Program-made: the position numbers and the translations under genes
From: Acidobacteriota bacterium
Lineage (GTDB): Bacteria; Acidobacteriota; Terriglobia; Bryobacterales; Bryobacteraceae
Direction of reading: 5' to 3'
Assembly (NCBI GenBank): GCA_025352795.1
Contig: JANXSF010000049.1
Location: forward strand, 1-44,425
DNA: 44,425 nucleotides
Notes under the pieces: model-generated
Seen by the model: the letters and a program-made list of their open reading frames with translations, nothing else
Database searches by the model: none
What the model was told of the DNA's origin: nothing
Shown here: positions 1 to 8,056 of the stretch, piece after piece
How the letters are laid out: every line of letters begins with the position of its first letter
How positions within the stretch are numbered: position 1 is the stretch's first letter

Positions 1-1
1 G

Positions 2-103
2 AAAGGTGACTTGCTCCCTGTGCAGACGAACAATGGGCTTGGCATGGGACCACCCATAACGCTGACCGTTAGTCCGGCTGTTGTGCCTACGGGGAAGCCG
101 TAA
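2..103 (+). CDS. C-terminal end of an unidentified protein (5' end outside window)
   Basis: An open frame runs from the window edge to a TAA at 101-103 and encodes about 33 residues ending in TVSPAVVPTGKP. The Ser/Thr/Pro/Gly-rich composition suits the tail of a secreted protein, perhaps with Ig-like repeats, but too little is present to name a family. Its stop codon overlaps the ATG of the next gene (TAATG), so the two are probably translationally coupled. Nothing is known here about the N-terminus or function. Confidence 0.45.
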   Translation, partial: KGDLLPVQTNNGLGMGPPITLTVSPAVVPTGKP

Positions 104-1161
104 TGAAAACCAAAGGGGTCATGAAGATGGGCGCAATCCACAAACGAACCTGGGTGCTGCTGTTGTTGGCGGGCTTGCCTTTGGAAGTAAGTCAAGGCCA
201 AACCTTGGTGAGGGAGTATATTTATGCCGGTAACCGTCTGATCGCCACTGTGATCGCCACTGATGGTCCTCTGCCCACAATAACTTCACTAACTGCGAAT
301 CCGCTCAGCGGCACATCCACCACCATTACAGTGATTGTGTCTGGCAACCCAGGGTACGCCAATTTGGGCGTTATCAACCTCCTGGTTAACAGCTTTTTGG
401 ATGGCCGGTATGCCTGCTATGTGGCGGTTGTGCCCTCGGGGAATGGGGCAACGGTTTACTTGGTAGATGATTTTGGGAATGCTGGGGGTCCATATGCATC
501 CGTAGCAATTCCGGGCTCAACCGGGCAGGCCTCAAATAGCCAATGCACTATTAGTGCCGTGGGAAGCTCGATTTCAATGTCTGGAAATCAGTTGACGGTA
601 TCGCTTAAAATTACATTTAACATAAGCTTTGCGGGCGCGAAGGTGATTTATGCTGCTGCCAGAGACCTCGCCGGGCAAAACTCTGGTTGGCAACCGGCAG
701 GCACCTTCTTTGTTGGTACTCCCACGTTTAGTGTAAGTCCTTCAGCCGGAACCGGTGCGTCGCAAACATTTTCGTTCACTCTTGCACCCCCGTCAGGAGG
801 CAGTTGGAGCAATTCCAGTCCAATTGTTAAATGTGTTATTGAATAGCGCATTGGACGGCGGAGCTGCATGTTACATGGCATTTCTTCCTGCCAGTCGAAC
901 CCTATACTTGGTTAACGACGTCGGTACTAACGTCTTGCCGACCAGCATAACCTTTCCCAGCACGACAACGATCAATAACAGTCAATGTATATCTCCGGGA
1001 ACTTATCTTCTTGGAGTGGGCTGGATGGTAACCCGGGAGTCCTCACTGTAAGGTTGACATTCACAGGCGCATTTAAGGGCGACCGTATTTTCTACGTCGC
1101 AGTACGCAATGACAACTCCAATAGCGGCTGGCAGGCAACGGGATCGTGGGTGGCACCATAA
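103..1161 (+). pseudogene. secreted RHS-tail/repeat protein with two compensating frameshifts
   Basis: The first frame (103-846, 247 aa) has a signal peptide (about residues 1-32), then REYIYAGNRLIA, which resembles the tail of RHS/YD-repeat proteins, then one full copy of a domain with landmarks FLDGRYACYVA, LVDDFG, NSQC and AARDLAGQNSGW. A second copy starts at about 720 but is spread over frames. It begins in frame 1, moves to frame 2 at about 800-830 (LLNVLLNSALDGGAACYMA, LVNDVG, NNSQC), and returns to frame 1 at about 985-1000 (SGLDGNPGVLTVRLTF, VAVRNDNSNSGWQATG, stop TAA 1159-1161). Read through, the product would be about 353 aa with two matching repeats. The ATG at 103 overlaps the previous stop and has GGGAAG upstream. 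Either the gene is inactivated, or these are two sequencing errors. Function unknown; probably cell-surface. Confidence 0.7.
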
Positions 1162-1923
1162 CCATATCACTTCAATTGGGAAATGCTTAACCAATGAACT
1201 TGACTATGGGGACTACGAAATACGCGTCCATATGGCCGCACTAAACAGTTGCGCACGGCGACCAAAAAAATAGCCTGCGATTACGCTCGTGAAAAGTACA
1301 GGCGAGATCAACCTTTACAAAAGCAGATGCCGTCTGACTCGGCCATTTCCATGCGAGGGGGGCAATCGAGAAGTGAAAAACAGGGTCGAAAAACAGGGTC
1401 AACCTGGAGTGAACCCCTTGGCTGAGACAGCATAAAAATAAACAGGGACACGTTACCATTCGCTGGTTTTTGATAGCCAGCAAGACGATCAAATTGTACA
1501 CTCGAGATGGCTGGGGAAGCGGAGTCAGGCTCTACTGGACACGGCAACTTTCGGGGGAAATTGCTGGACGGAGCATTTCCACATTCTTAACTCTCTAAAA
1601 AAGTTCGACCCGAAACCTCCATCGCCCAACTAAAAGCTAACCCTCTCCGCGTACCCTGCAATCGCGGGTGCTAGCTGTCAGCACCTGAAAGCATCCATCC
1701 GCTCGGGTCAAATCGCCTACACAATCTATGTGTTCCCGCCCCATCTGCAATAACATTTCCATTCCTTTCAACAATCCACCCACCAACCTGTCCCGCACCC
1801 TGAAACATCTGTGCCATTCTTGTTCCAGGAGAGATTCACCGGGTTAAACCAAAGTTTCCTATTAAAAATGCAATGGAAGATTCGCAGCACTTCGGTTAAA
1901 CAGAAGTGCGATTGAAACCCTTG
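1162..1923. other. gene-free stretch of about 760 bp, no convincing ORF
   Basis: Short open frames exist here but none has a ribosome binding site, recognisable composition or family motif. The only visible structure is a short motif AAACAGGG seen three times (about 1379, 1394 and 1441, followed by TC, TC and AC), which resembles the flanks left by REP-associated elements. The stretch follows a broken gene and may be decayed DNA. I see no tRNA, CRISPR or insertion sequence ends. Confidence 0.5.
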
Positions 1924-2283
1924 TCACGATACTTGTTCATCCCCTGATTGTGGCTGCAGGACAGCGGCTAGCAGCTCCCTGACTTCCACCTCACGGTCCA
2001 GTGCCACTTGTAACTGAAGCCATTTTTGGACGGATGGGCCAATGTCATTCATCAGCGTTGTGATTCCATTCAAGACTGAAAAAGGGATGTCCGCTTCTTC
2101 CAGCGTTCCTTTCGCCAATGCGAATGCAAACGGATCGTTGGTATCCAGAACCACTACCAGTTGCAAATTGGGTTCAGACAAATCTAGAAGTTTCGGTATG
2201 GATCCTGCCACCAAAGGGACTTGGCAATCTGAGCATTCTGTAAATCCTTCCCGATATGTGACGCGGCATTGGGGACAATACAT
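1924..2283 (-). CDS. DUF2007-type putative signal-transducing protein with N-terminal zinc ribbon
   Basis: A 119-residue soluble protein. Its N-terminus has two Cys pairs (C3-x2-C6 and C17-x2-C20) that form a short zinc ribbon. It is followed by a DUF2007-like fold (about residues 40-112: LQLVVVLDTNDPFAFALAKGTL, then a C-terminal RELLAAVL helix). Members of this family are small cytoplasmic proteins of unproven role, often labelled putative signal-transducing proteins. The gene is divergent from the cupin gene, with 84 bp between start codons. No operon partner is visible and the exact role is unknown. Confidence 0.75.
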   Translation of the reverse strand: MYCPQCRVTYREGFTECSDCQVPLVAGSIPKLLDLSEPNLQLVVVLDTNDPFAFALAKGTLEEADIPFSVLNGITTLMNDIGPSVQKWLQLQVALDREVEVRELLAAVLQPQSGDEQVS

Positions 2284-2367
2284 TGGGCCCTCCAGGCTGG
2301 TTTCACCTTAGCATGGTGCCCATAGGTTTTCATAAGTTCTTCACCCGCATCCGATACAATCAGGGTC

Positions 2368-2781
2368 ATGAATCGAAGAAACCTTGCCGCGTTCCTCCCC
2401 ATCTTTGCCACCGCCACCGCCTCCGCTGCCGACCGCAAAACGCTGATCAGCCAAACCTATCGTTTTGAAGATCTGCTGGTGAAAGAAAATGGTCAGAACC
2501 GTTCTCGCGACGTGTTGGATGGCCTGACCTTATCGGGATTTCATATCGACCTGCATCAGACTGAACTAGGCCCAGGCATGGCCCCGCACGCTTCTCATCA
2601 TCACGCGCACCCGGAACTGCTCATGCTTCGTGAAGGGAGCCTTGAAGTTACGATTGAAGGAAAACTTTCCACCATTGGGGCCGGTTCGGTTATCTATGTT
2701 GCCTCCAATGAAGAACACGGTTGGCGCAATGCAGGCAAGACGCGGGCAAGCTATTTTGTGATAGCACTGGGACGTGTTTAA
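2368..2781 (+). CDS. secreted cupin-domain protein
   Basis: A 137-residue protein with an N-terminal signal-like segment (MNRRNLAAFLPIFATATASA) and a single cupin barrel. Cupin motif 1 is seen as GMAPHASHHHAHPELLMLREG, with several histidines and a glutamate that could bind a metal. Motif 2 is GAGSVIYVASNEEHGWRNAG with the expected histidine. Single-domain cupins of this type may be metal-dependent enzymes or ligand-binding proteins, and the substrate cannot be read from sequence. The ATG at 2368 was chosen because it gives the export signal, although the ribosome binding site is weak. galU begins about 30 bp downstream, so co-transcription is possible. Confidence 0.8.
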   Translation: MNRRNLAAFLPIFATATASAADRKTLISQTYRFEDLLVKENGQNRSRDVLDGLTLSGFHIDLHQTELGPGMAPHASHHHAHPELLMLREGSLEVTIEGKLSTIGAGSVIYVASNEEHGWRNAGKTRASYFVIALGRV

Positions 2782-2812
2782 CATCACAAAAATAGTAACT
2801 TAACTGCGTCGC

Positions 2813-3724
2813 GTGGCAGACCCGTTATATATTTGTAAGGTGATTCAAAGCGCTCTTATTCCCGTAGCCGGGCATGGCACACGCCTGCTGCCGGCGACCA
2901 AATCGCAACCGAAAGAAATGTTACCGGTTGCCCGCAAACCCATTGTGCAGTACGTGGCTGAAGAGCTGGTGGCAAATGGTATTAACCAAATGCTGTTCAT
3001 CACCGGTCGTAACAAAGCTTCCATTGAAAATCACTTTGATAGTGACCCGGAATTGATGCGCGTCCTTGCTTCCACCAACAAACAGGAATTGCTGGATGAG
3101 TTGAAGTTTGAAGAACTGCAGGCGAACTTTTTCTATACCCGTCAGCGCCAACAGAAAGGTCTGGGTGACGCCATTTTGTGCGGAGAAAGCTTTGCCGGTG
3201 AACTGCCTTTTGTTGTCGCCTTAGGGGATTCGATTCTGGGGATGAATGGCGAATCCAAAGCCGTCAGCCGCTTATCTCAGCTCTTTACTGAAATGCGCGC
3301 CAGTTGCGTGATCGCGGTGGAGGAAGTTGCTGAAGAGGATGTGAGTCACTACGGCATCATCGACCCAGGAGAAGGTGAGGGCGACTGGGTTCGCGTTAAG
3401 AATCTGGTGGAAAAGCCCAATAAAAACGCCGCTCCCAGCCGCTGGGCCATCTCGGGACGCTATGCGTTTTCGCCACTTATTTTCGATATGATCCGCCGTG
3501 TGAAGCCCGATAAACGTGGTGAAATTCAACTTACCAACGCCATGCAGTTGCTGTGCGAAGAAGGCAAACGAGTTCTGGCGTTGAAACTTCCGAAGATAGA
3601 CAAACGCTACGACATCGGCAATTTCCCCAGTTACTTTGAGACCTTCGTAGAATTCGCTTTGGCCGATCCTTTGTATGGTGCCGATTTCCGTGTGGCTCTG
3701 AAAAAAATGCTGGAGCGAAAGTAG
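2813..3724 (+). CDS. galU: UTP-glucose-1-phosphate uridylyltransferase
   Basis: GalU makes UDP-glucose from UTP and glucose-1-phosphate in the cytoplasm, supplying sugar-nucleotide for surface polysaccharide, glycolipid and galactose metabolism. The protein shows the nucleotide-binding signature GHGTRLLPATKSQPKEMLPV (about residues 20-39), the VALGDS metal/sugar-phosphate strand, VEKP, GEIQLTNAM and YDIGNFPSYFETFVEFAL, all in family order. Length (303 aa) is normal. The listed start is GTG at 2813; an internal GTG at 2840 (giving MIQSALIPVAG) matches the usual family N-terminus better, and neither has a strong ribosome binding site. The glycosyltransferase gene starts at the base after its stop, indicating an operon. 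Confidence 0.92.
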   Translation: MADPLYICKVIQSALIPVAGHGTRLLPATKSQPKEMLPVARKPIVQYVAEELVANGINQMLFITGRNKASIENHFDSDPELMRVLASTNKQELLDELKFEELQANFFYTRQRQQKGLGDAILCGESFAGELPFVVALGDSILGMNGESKAVSRLSQLFTEMRASCVIAVEEVAEEDVSHYGIIDPGEGEGDWVRVKNLVEKPNKNAAPSRWAISGRYAFSPLIFDMIRRVKPDKRGEIQLTNAMQLLCEEGKRVLALKLPKIDKRYDIGNFPSYFETFVEFALADPLYGADFRVALKKMLERK

Positions 3725-5110
3725 ATGCATCTGCGCACGGCTTGGGTTTTGATAGCCGTGCTGGTGATCGTTACAAGATTGTGTCACCTGGATATTGTTT
3801 GGGTGGAAGAAGGTTACCCCACTGCTGCCGCCTTGCAGATGTTGGCCGGCAAAACCATTTATAAGGACTTTTGGTTTGACAAGCCTCCACTCTTCCCGGC
3901 GATATATCTGCTGTGGGGAGCATCCACCGGGCTTGCTCTGCGCATTGCCGGGGCATTGTATGTATTGCTGGCGGCCTGGTCCATTTTCCTGTTCGCGCGT
4001 CTGCTGTGGGGGGAATCGGAGGCTCTGCTAGCAGCGGCGTTAATGGCCTTTTCACTCACGTTTTGGATTCCATCGTCAGTGATGGTGCTGGGTCCGGATA
4101 TGCTCATGATTGTGCCTCATGTGCTGGCCGTCTATTGGGCTTGGCGGGGTAAAGCACTGCTCAGCGGGTTGGCTTGTGGTGTGGCATTGGGATTGAATGT
4201 CAAAGCCTTGTTTGTGATGGCGCTGTGTGGCATTTTCCTTGCGGCACAACTGCCCTGGTTTCTTGTGGGAACAATGGCGGCATCATCTATATGGCTGGGT
4301 TGGTTGGTTGCGACGGGTGGTTTAGCCGACGGGTGGAGACAAGTTTGGCAATGGGGCCTGCTCTATTCCGCCAACGTGTTTGGAATGTGGGAAGCCCTCA
4401 CCAGAACAGCTAGTTGGGCAGGATTTCACGCAGCCTTGGTGGTGGGTGTGGTGGTCTGGTTTTGGTACGAACGGCAGTGGCGCTTCGCCCTATGGCTGAT
4501 GCTTTCCGTAGCCGCAGTCTGCGCTGGCTGGCGATTCTTTCCGCGCTATTATTTTCAACTCCTACCGGTTTGCGTGCTGCTAGGAGCGCGCGGACTGCTG
4601 CTGATTCCCCGAGGCTGGTGGCGATGTGCGGCCTTTACGTTATTCCTGATTCCGTTGATCCGCTTTGGCCCTCGCTATGGTCAACTCGCTACCGATTTGT
4701 TGCTGCATCGCCCCCATGAATGGCGCGATTTGGCGATGTCCAACGATACAGTGGCCGCCGCAAAGTTGCTTCCTGTTTCACAAGGAGACACGTTGTTGGT
4801 GTGGGGATATCGACCGGATTTATTCGCGCTGACCAGGTTGCCAGCGGGAACACCGTTCCTCGATTCGCAACCGCTGACGGGAGTGATTGCCGATCGTCAT
4901 TTGACTTCAACGGAGCAAGCGGCGCCGCAGTGGGCTCGGGAGAATCGCGCAAAACTGGTGTCGACCAGGCCAACCTGGATTGCCGATGGCTTGGGTCCCT
5001 ATAACAAAGCACTAGCGATTAGCGCCTATCCCGATTTACAGGATTGGCTCGCCAATTACAAAGTGATTGGGCATACGGAAGGGTTTGTTATCTATGGCAG
5101 AAGACCCTAA
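3725..5110 (+). CDS. GT-C fold membrane glycosyltransferase (GT39/PMT-like)
   Basis: A 461-residue integral membrane protein with about 9-11 hydrophobic segments and a soluble C-terminal part (about residues 330-461). Near the N-terminus, after the first membrane helix, is VWVEEGYPTAAALQML, an acidic loop of the kind that holds the catalytic or metal-binding residue in GT-C enzymes, followed by KDFWFDKPPL, typical of the GT39/PMT-like group. Such enzymes move sugars from polyprenyl-phosphate donors to lipids, glycans or proteins on the periplasmic side. The ATG directly follows the galU stop codon, so both are probably translated from one message. The acceptor is unknown. Confidence 0.8.
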   Translation: MHLRTAWVLIAVLVIVTRLCHLDIVWVEEGYPTAAALQMLAGKTIYKDFWFDKPPLFPAIYLLWGASTGLALRIAGALYVLLAAWSIFLFARLLWGESEALLAAALMAFSLTFWIPSSVMVLGPDMLMIVPHVLAVYWAWRGKALLSGLACGVALGLNVKALFVMALCGIFLAAQLPWFLVGTMAASSIWLGWLVATGGLADGWRQVWQWGLLYSANVFGMWEALTRTASWAGFHAALVVGVVVWFWYERQWRFALWLMLSVAAVCAGWRFFPRYYFQLLPVCVLLGARGLLLIPRGWWRCAAFTLFLIPLIRFGPRYGQLATDLLLHRPHEWRDLAMSNDTVAAAKLLPVSQGDTLLVWGYRPDLFALTRLPAGTPFLDSQPLTGVIADRHLTSTEQAAPQWARENRAKLVSTRPTWIADGLGPYNKALAISAYPDLQDWLANYKVIGHTEGFVIYGRRP

Positions 5111-5258
5111 GTTAAGTCCATCAGGGATCTCCTGAAGTTTATTGGAAATCGGAATGAAAACTTCGCTCGCAAGCGAGCGGACAGGCGGAATCGCCCAATG
5201 CCGCTTAGTTTTCCCGTATCGCTGTAGAATCTCCAACCTTTGTTGAGAATAACCTGTG

Positions 5259-5331
5259 GTTGAAAGACCGCTCCCTCGCGGTCACGGCTCGGTAGAATCA
5301 GTCCGTTACCGCGAGGGAGCGGTTTTTCAAC
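5259..5331. repeat. long inverted repeat (24-bp arms), REP-like element
   Basis: The arms at 5267-5282 and 5308-5323 are perfect 16-bp complements (ACCGCTCCCTCGCGGT and its reverse complement). The pairing extends outward to 5259 and 5331 with a single G-T mismatch, around a 25-nt loop. The right arm runs into TTTTT, so it could also end transcription. It looks like a mobile intergenic palindrome of the REP type. No second copy is present in the window. Confidence 0.75.
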
Positions 5332-5397
5332 GGTCTGATACACTTCGCTCCAACACTTGAAGCTGTCGTATAGCGGGAAAACTATGTGGTATTGGGC

Positions 5398-5515
5398 ATC
5401 GCCTGCCCCACACTCAATTCACTAACTTTCACGAGACCTGGAGTTGAGTTTGTGGGGCAGGCAGTTTTGCCTGCCAAGCCCGTAGGCGGGCCTTTTTTCA
5501 CACTTTCGAGTGCCT
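5398..5515 (+). repeat. dispersed intergenic repeat, copy 1
   Basis: This block matches, in inverted orientation, the block at 29417-29540. A 30-bp core (5452-5481) is identical to the reverse complement of 29452-29481, and the flanks are clearly similar, including the GCCTGCCCCAC box at each end and a CTGG border. The unit contains nested hairpins (GGCAGGC/GCCTGCC and GCCCG/CGGGC) and ends with a T-run. Both copies lie outside genes. Confidence 0.8.
5478..5498 (+). terminator. Rho-independent terminator-like hairpin inside repeat copy 1
   Basis: Stem GCCCG (5478-5482) pairs with CGGGC (5487-5491) around TAGG and is followed by CCTTTTTT. Read on the plus strand it would end transcription from the galU-glycosyltransferase operon, although it lies about 370 nt after the last stop codon. 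It is part of the dispersed repeat. Confidence 0.5.
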
Positions 5516-5608
5516 GGAAAACTTCTGAAATTTGGCAGAATTGAAAGTCAAGTACTGCGGAAAAATGACGATGCCTATCCTACTTAACTCTCAACTTCGG
5601 AATTCAGC

Positions 5609-6556
5609 TTAATGGCCTTCGGCTTCCAAAAATCGTTCCGATTCAATGGCTGCTTTACACCCGGCACCGGACGCCGTGATGGCTTGCCGATAGATTCTAT
5701 CCTCCACGTCTCCCGCATGGAAAACGCCGGGGATGTTGGTGCGCGCGCCGCCTTTGCCTACAATGTAACCTTCGTCATCGGTATCAATCTGCCCTAAAAA
5801 AGGCTTGGTATTGGGAATGTGTCCAATGGCTACAAACAACCCATCCACGTCCTGATTTTTGGTTTCGCCTGTAACCAGGTTCTTCAACACCACACCCACC
5901 ACATCGCCGGTTTCATTGGGGATGATTGATTCCACCGCCGTATTTAAAATCATCGTGATCTTCGGGTTGTTCATCACCCGATCCACCATGATTTTCGAAG
6001 CGCGGAACTGATCGCGGCGGTGAACCAGGGTGACACTTTCACCAAAGCGAGTGAGGAAATTGGCTTCTTCCATAGCCGAATCGCCGCCGCCTACCACCAT
6101 AATCTTCTTGTTGCGAAAAAAGAAGCCGTCGCAAGTGGCGCAGGAACTGTAACCCTTGGCAATGAATTGTTCTTCGCCGGGGATGCCCAACCAACGCGCC
6201 GAAGCACCAGATGCGATGATCACGGTGCGCGTTTCAACCCACACACCGGCCACTTTCAAACGGAATGGACGTTTGGAAAAATCAACTTCTTCCACTGACC
6301 CGTGTATGTAATCGGCACCAAAGTGGATGGCCTGCTGCTTCATGTTCTCCACTAACTGGGGGCCGTCCACACCTTCCGGGAAACCGGGAAAGTTTTCCAC
6401 AATGGAAGTGATGGAAAGTTGGCCACCCGCTTCATGACCAATGATCACAAGTGGGCTCAATCTGGCCCGGGCAGAGTAGATAGCGGCTGTGTTTCCGGCG
6501 CAGCCTGAGCCGATAATGACGACGTTACGCATGATGAAGGTTGGATGAGAGCCCAT
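5609..6556 (-). CDS. trxB: thioredoxin reductase (NADPH, FAD)
   Basis: A 315-residue cytoplasmic flavoenzyme that passes electrons from NADPH through FAD and a redox-active disulfide to thioredoxin. Visible features: FAD-binding IIGSGCAGNTAA (about 14-25), the active-site pair C139-A-T-C142 in SCATCDGFFF, the NADPH site VVGGGDSAMEEA (about 154-165), and the C-terminal FAD motif GVFHAGDVEDRIYRQA. Length is typical. The ATG at 6556 has GAGGA five bases upstream and is preferred; an internal ATG at 6532 (MRNVVIIGSG) matches the usual N-terminus but lacks a ribosome binding site. It lies 38 bp downstream of the M20 peptidase gene on the same strand. Confidence 0.95.
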   Translation of the reverse strand: MGSHPTFIMRNVVIIGSGCAGNTAAIYSARARLSPLVIIGHEAGGQLSITSIVENFPGFPEGVDGPQLVENMKQQAIHFGADYIHGSVEEVDFSKRPFRLKVAGVWVETRTVIIASGASARWLGIPGEEQFIAKGYSSCATCDGFFFRNKKIMVVGGGDSAMEEANFLTRFGESVTLVHRRDQFRASKIMVDRVMNNPKITMILNTAVESIIPNETGDVVGVVLKNLVTGETKNQDVDGLFVAIGHIPNTKPFLGQIDTDDEGYIVGKGGARTNIPGVFHAGDVEDRIYRQAITASGAGCKAAIESERFLEAEGH

Positions 6557-6594
6557 CCAATCCTCATGCTAACACGCTTGATCCAGGTTCCCCG

Positions 6595-8007
6595 TCATTT
6601 ATGAACGGCCACTTCCGCCACAACATTCCAAGTGAACTCCACAAACCCGTAAAAAGACGATTCCAGCAATCGTTCCACATCACTGTGCGCGCCGTAGTTG
6701 GCACCATCTTCCTCCGTGGTGGCGGGCCCAATTCCGTAGCTGGCCATCCCCTTTGCCCGTAGTTGCGCCTTGTCACTGGCACCGGTGGACATGGTCGGCA
6801 GCACCATCGCTTTTGGGTACATGCGCTGACTTACTTTTTCCAAGGTCTTGTAGAGTTCCGTTTGCAATGACGATGTGGGGGAGACGGGTCGAGTGGCAGG
6901 TAGAGGAACAATTTTCACAGCCGGATCACCAATCACCCGCTTCATCTCTTCATAGAATTTTTGGATGTTCTCATCGGGCAAGGCACGAATATCCAACGTA
7001 GCTTCGGCTTCCGATGGAATCACGTTGGGACCAATGCCAGCTTTCAACATGGTTGGCACAACTGAGGTGCGTAACATGGAATAACGTCGAGGTTCGTTTT
7101 CGGCTAAGTAGCGTTGCGAAGCTGCTGCCCGCTGAGGATTGAACAGGCCGTTATAGTAAGCCGCTTTTTCTGGAGTGCTGATGGCAGCCAGTTTTTCAAA
7201 GTAAGTGCGAGTGGTGTCATTCAGGCGCATGGGCGTTTCCCATTTGCCAACTTTTTCCACCGCTCCACTAAGATGAATGAGTGCATTGTCCAGCCTGGGG
7301 GTTGATCCATGACCTGACGTTCCGTTGGCCACCAAGCGCACGCGCGCGGGAACTTTTTCCGCCGTGCCAATGTTCATCATGGTTACGCGACCCCCTTGCA
7401 GCGTGGCACCACCACCTTCTGTAATTGAAAACTCCGCGTCAATCTGGTTGAAATGTTCAGCCACCATGAAGTTGATGCCCACGCCGGTGACATCGGCCTC
7501 TTCGCCGGATTCAGCCAGAAAAATCACATCGCGATCCAGCATCACGCCGCTACGTTTCAGCAGCAGCATGGTCATTAAATTTGCCGCTAGATTCGGCTTA
7601 TCATCCAATGTGCCCCGACCCCAAACGTATCCATCCTTAAGCACAGCTCCAAACGGATCAACCGGCCATTTTTCCCTCTGCACACCAACCACATCGGTAT
7701 GCGCCAGAATCAGGATGGGCTTCTTTGATCCATTGCCTTTCAACCGAGCCACCAAGTTTGCCCGATTCGGATCAAGAGCAAAAACTTGGGTTGGAATACC
7801 TTCTGCTTCCAGAACAGTTTTTAAGTAAGCAACAGCCTTTGATTCGTTGCCCGGAGGGTTGCTTGTATCAATCTGCACCAGGGTTCGATAGTGCTTGAGT
7901 GATTCAACTTTTTGATTTTCCCAGTTGATGGTGGGAACCTGTGCCGATGCAACGCAAAGGAAGGCAAAGAAGGTAAGCGCGCATGGTTTTGCCAAGTGAA
8001 AGGTCAT
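6595..8007 (-). CDS. secreted M20-family metallopeptidase (M20/M25/M40)
   Basis: A 470-residue zinc hydrolase with a signal peptide (MTFHLAKPCALTFFAFLCVASA) and so acting in the periplasm or outside. The M20 metal and catalytic motifs are present: LAHTDVVG (H103, D105), GRGTLDDK (about 130-137), and FLAESGEEAD with the catalytic and metal-binding glutamates (about 164-171). A dimerisation domain is inserted at about 210-350 (SGHGSTPRLDNALIHL begins it), and a late metal histidine lies in YGAHSDVERL. Such enzymes cleave dipeptides, N-acyl amino acids or other amides; the substrate is not evident. It lies upstream of trxB on the same strand. Confidence 0.9.
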   Translation of the reverse strand: MTFHLAKPCALTFFAFLCVASAQVPTINWENQKVESLKHYRTLVQIDTSNPPGNESKAVAYLKTVLEAEGIPTQVFALDPNRANLVARLKGNGSKKPILILAHTDVVGVQREKWPVDPFGAVLKDGYVWGRGTLDDKPNLAANLMTMLLLKRSGVMLDRDVIFLAESGEEADVTGVGINFMVAEHFNQIDAEFSITEGGGATLQGGRVTMMNIGTAEKVPARVRLVANGTSGHGSTPRLDNALIHLSGAVEKVGKWETPMRLNDTTRTYFEKLAAISTPEKAAYYNGLFNPQRAAASQRYLAENEPRRYSMLRTSVVPTMLKAGIGPNVIPSEAEATLDIRALPDENIQKFYEEMKRVIGDPAVKIVPLPATRPVSPTSSLQTELYKTLEKVSQRMYPKAMVLPTMSTGASDKAQLRAKGMASYGIGPATTEEDGANYGAHSDVERLLESSFYGFVEFTWNVVAEVAVHK

Positions 8008-8056
8008 TTAGCACACTGTAGCATTGAACTTCAGCGCTGGGGGATTGCAGAGAGTA

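Larger units (their letters stand above)
5111..5608. other. gene-free intergenic region between convergent genes, rich in hairpins
   Basis: About 500 bp between the 3' ends of the glycosyltransferase gene and the thioredoxin reductase gene. It holds a short perfect hairpin (CGCTCGC-AA-GCGAGCG, 5164-5179), a long inverted repeat (5259-5331) and one copy of a dispersed repeat (5398-5515) containing a terminator-like hairpin. No ORF with coding features is seen. Confidence 0.7.

Noticed and set aside
648-881. Minus-strand frame of 77 codons
   Set aside because: Antisense shadow of the repeat domain encoded on the plus strand.
1378-1450. AAACAGGG repeats as ends of an insertion sequence
   Set aside because: No transposase frame, no terminal inverted repeats and no target duplication are visible.
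1241-1547. Minus-strand frames of 79 and 86 codons in the gene-free stretch
   Set aside because: No ribosome binding site, no family motif and coding-unlike composition; the two frames overlap each other.
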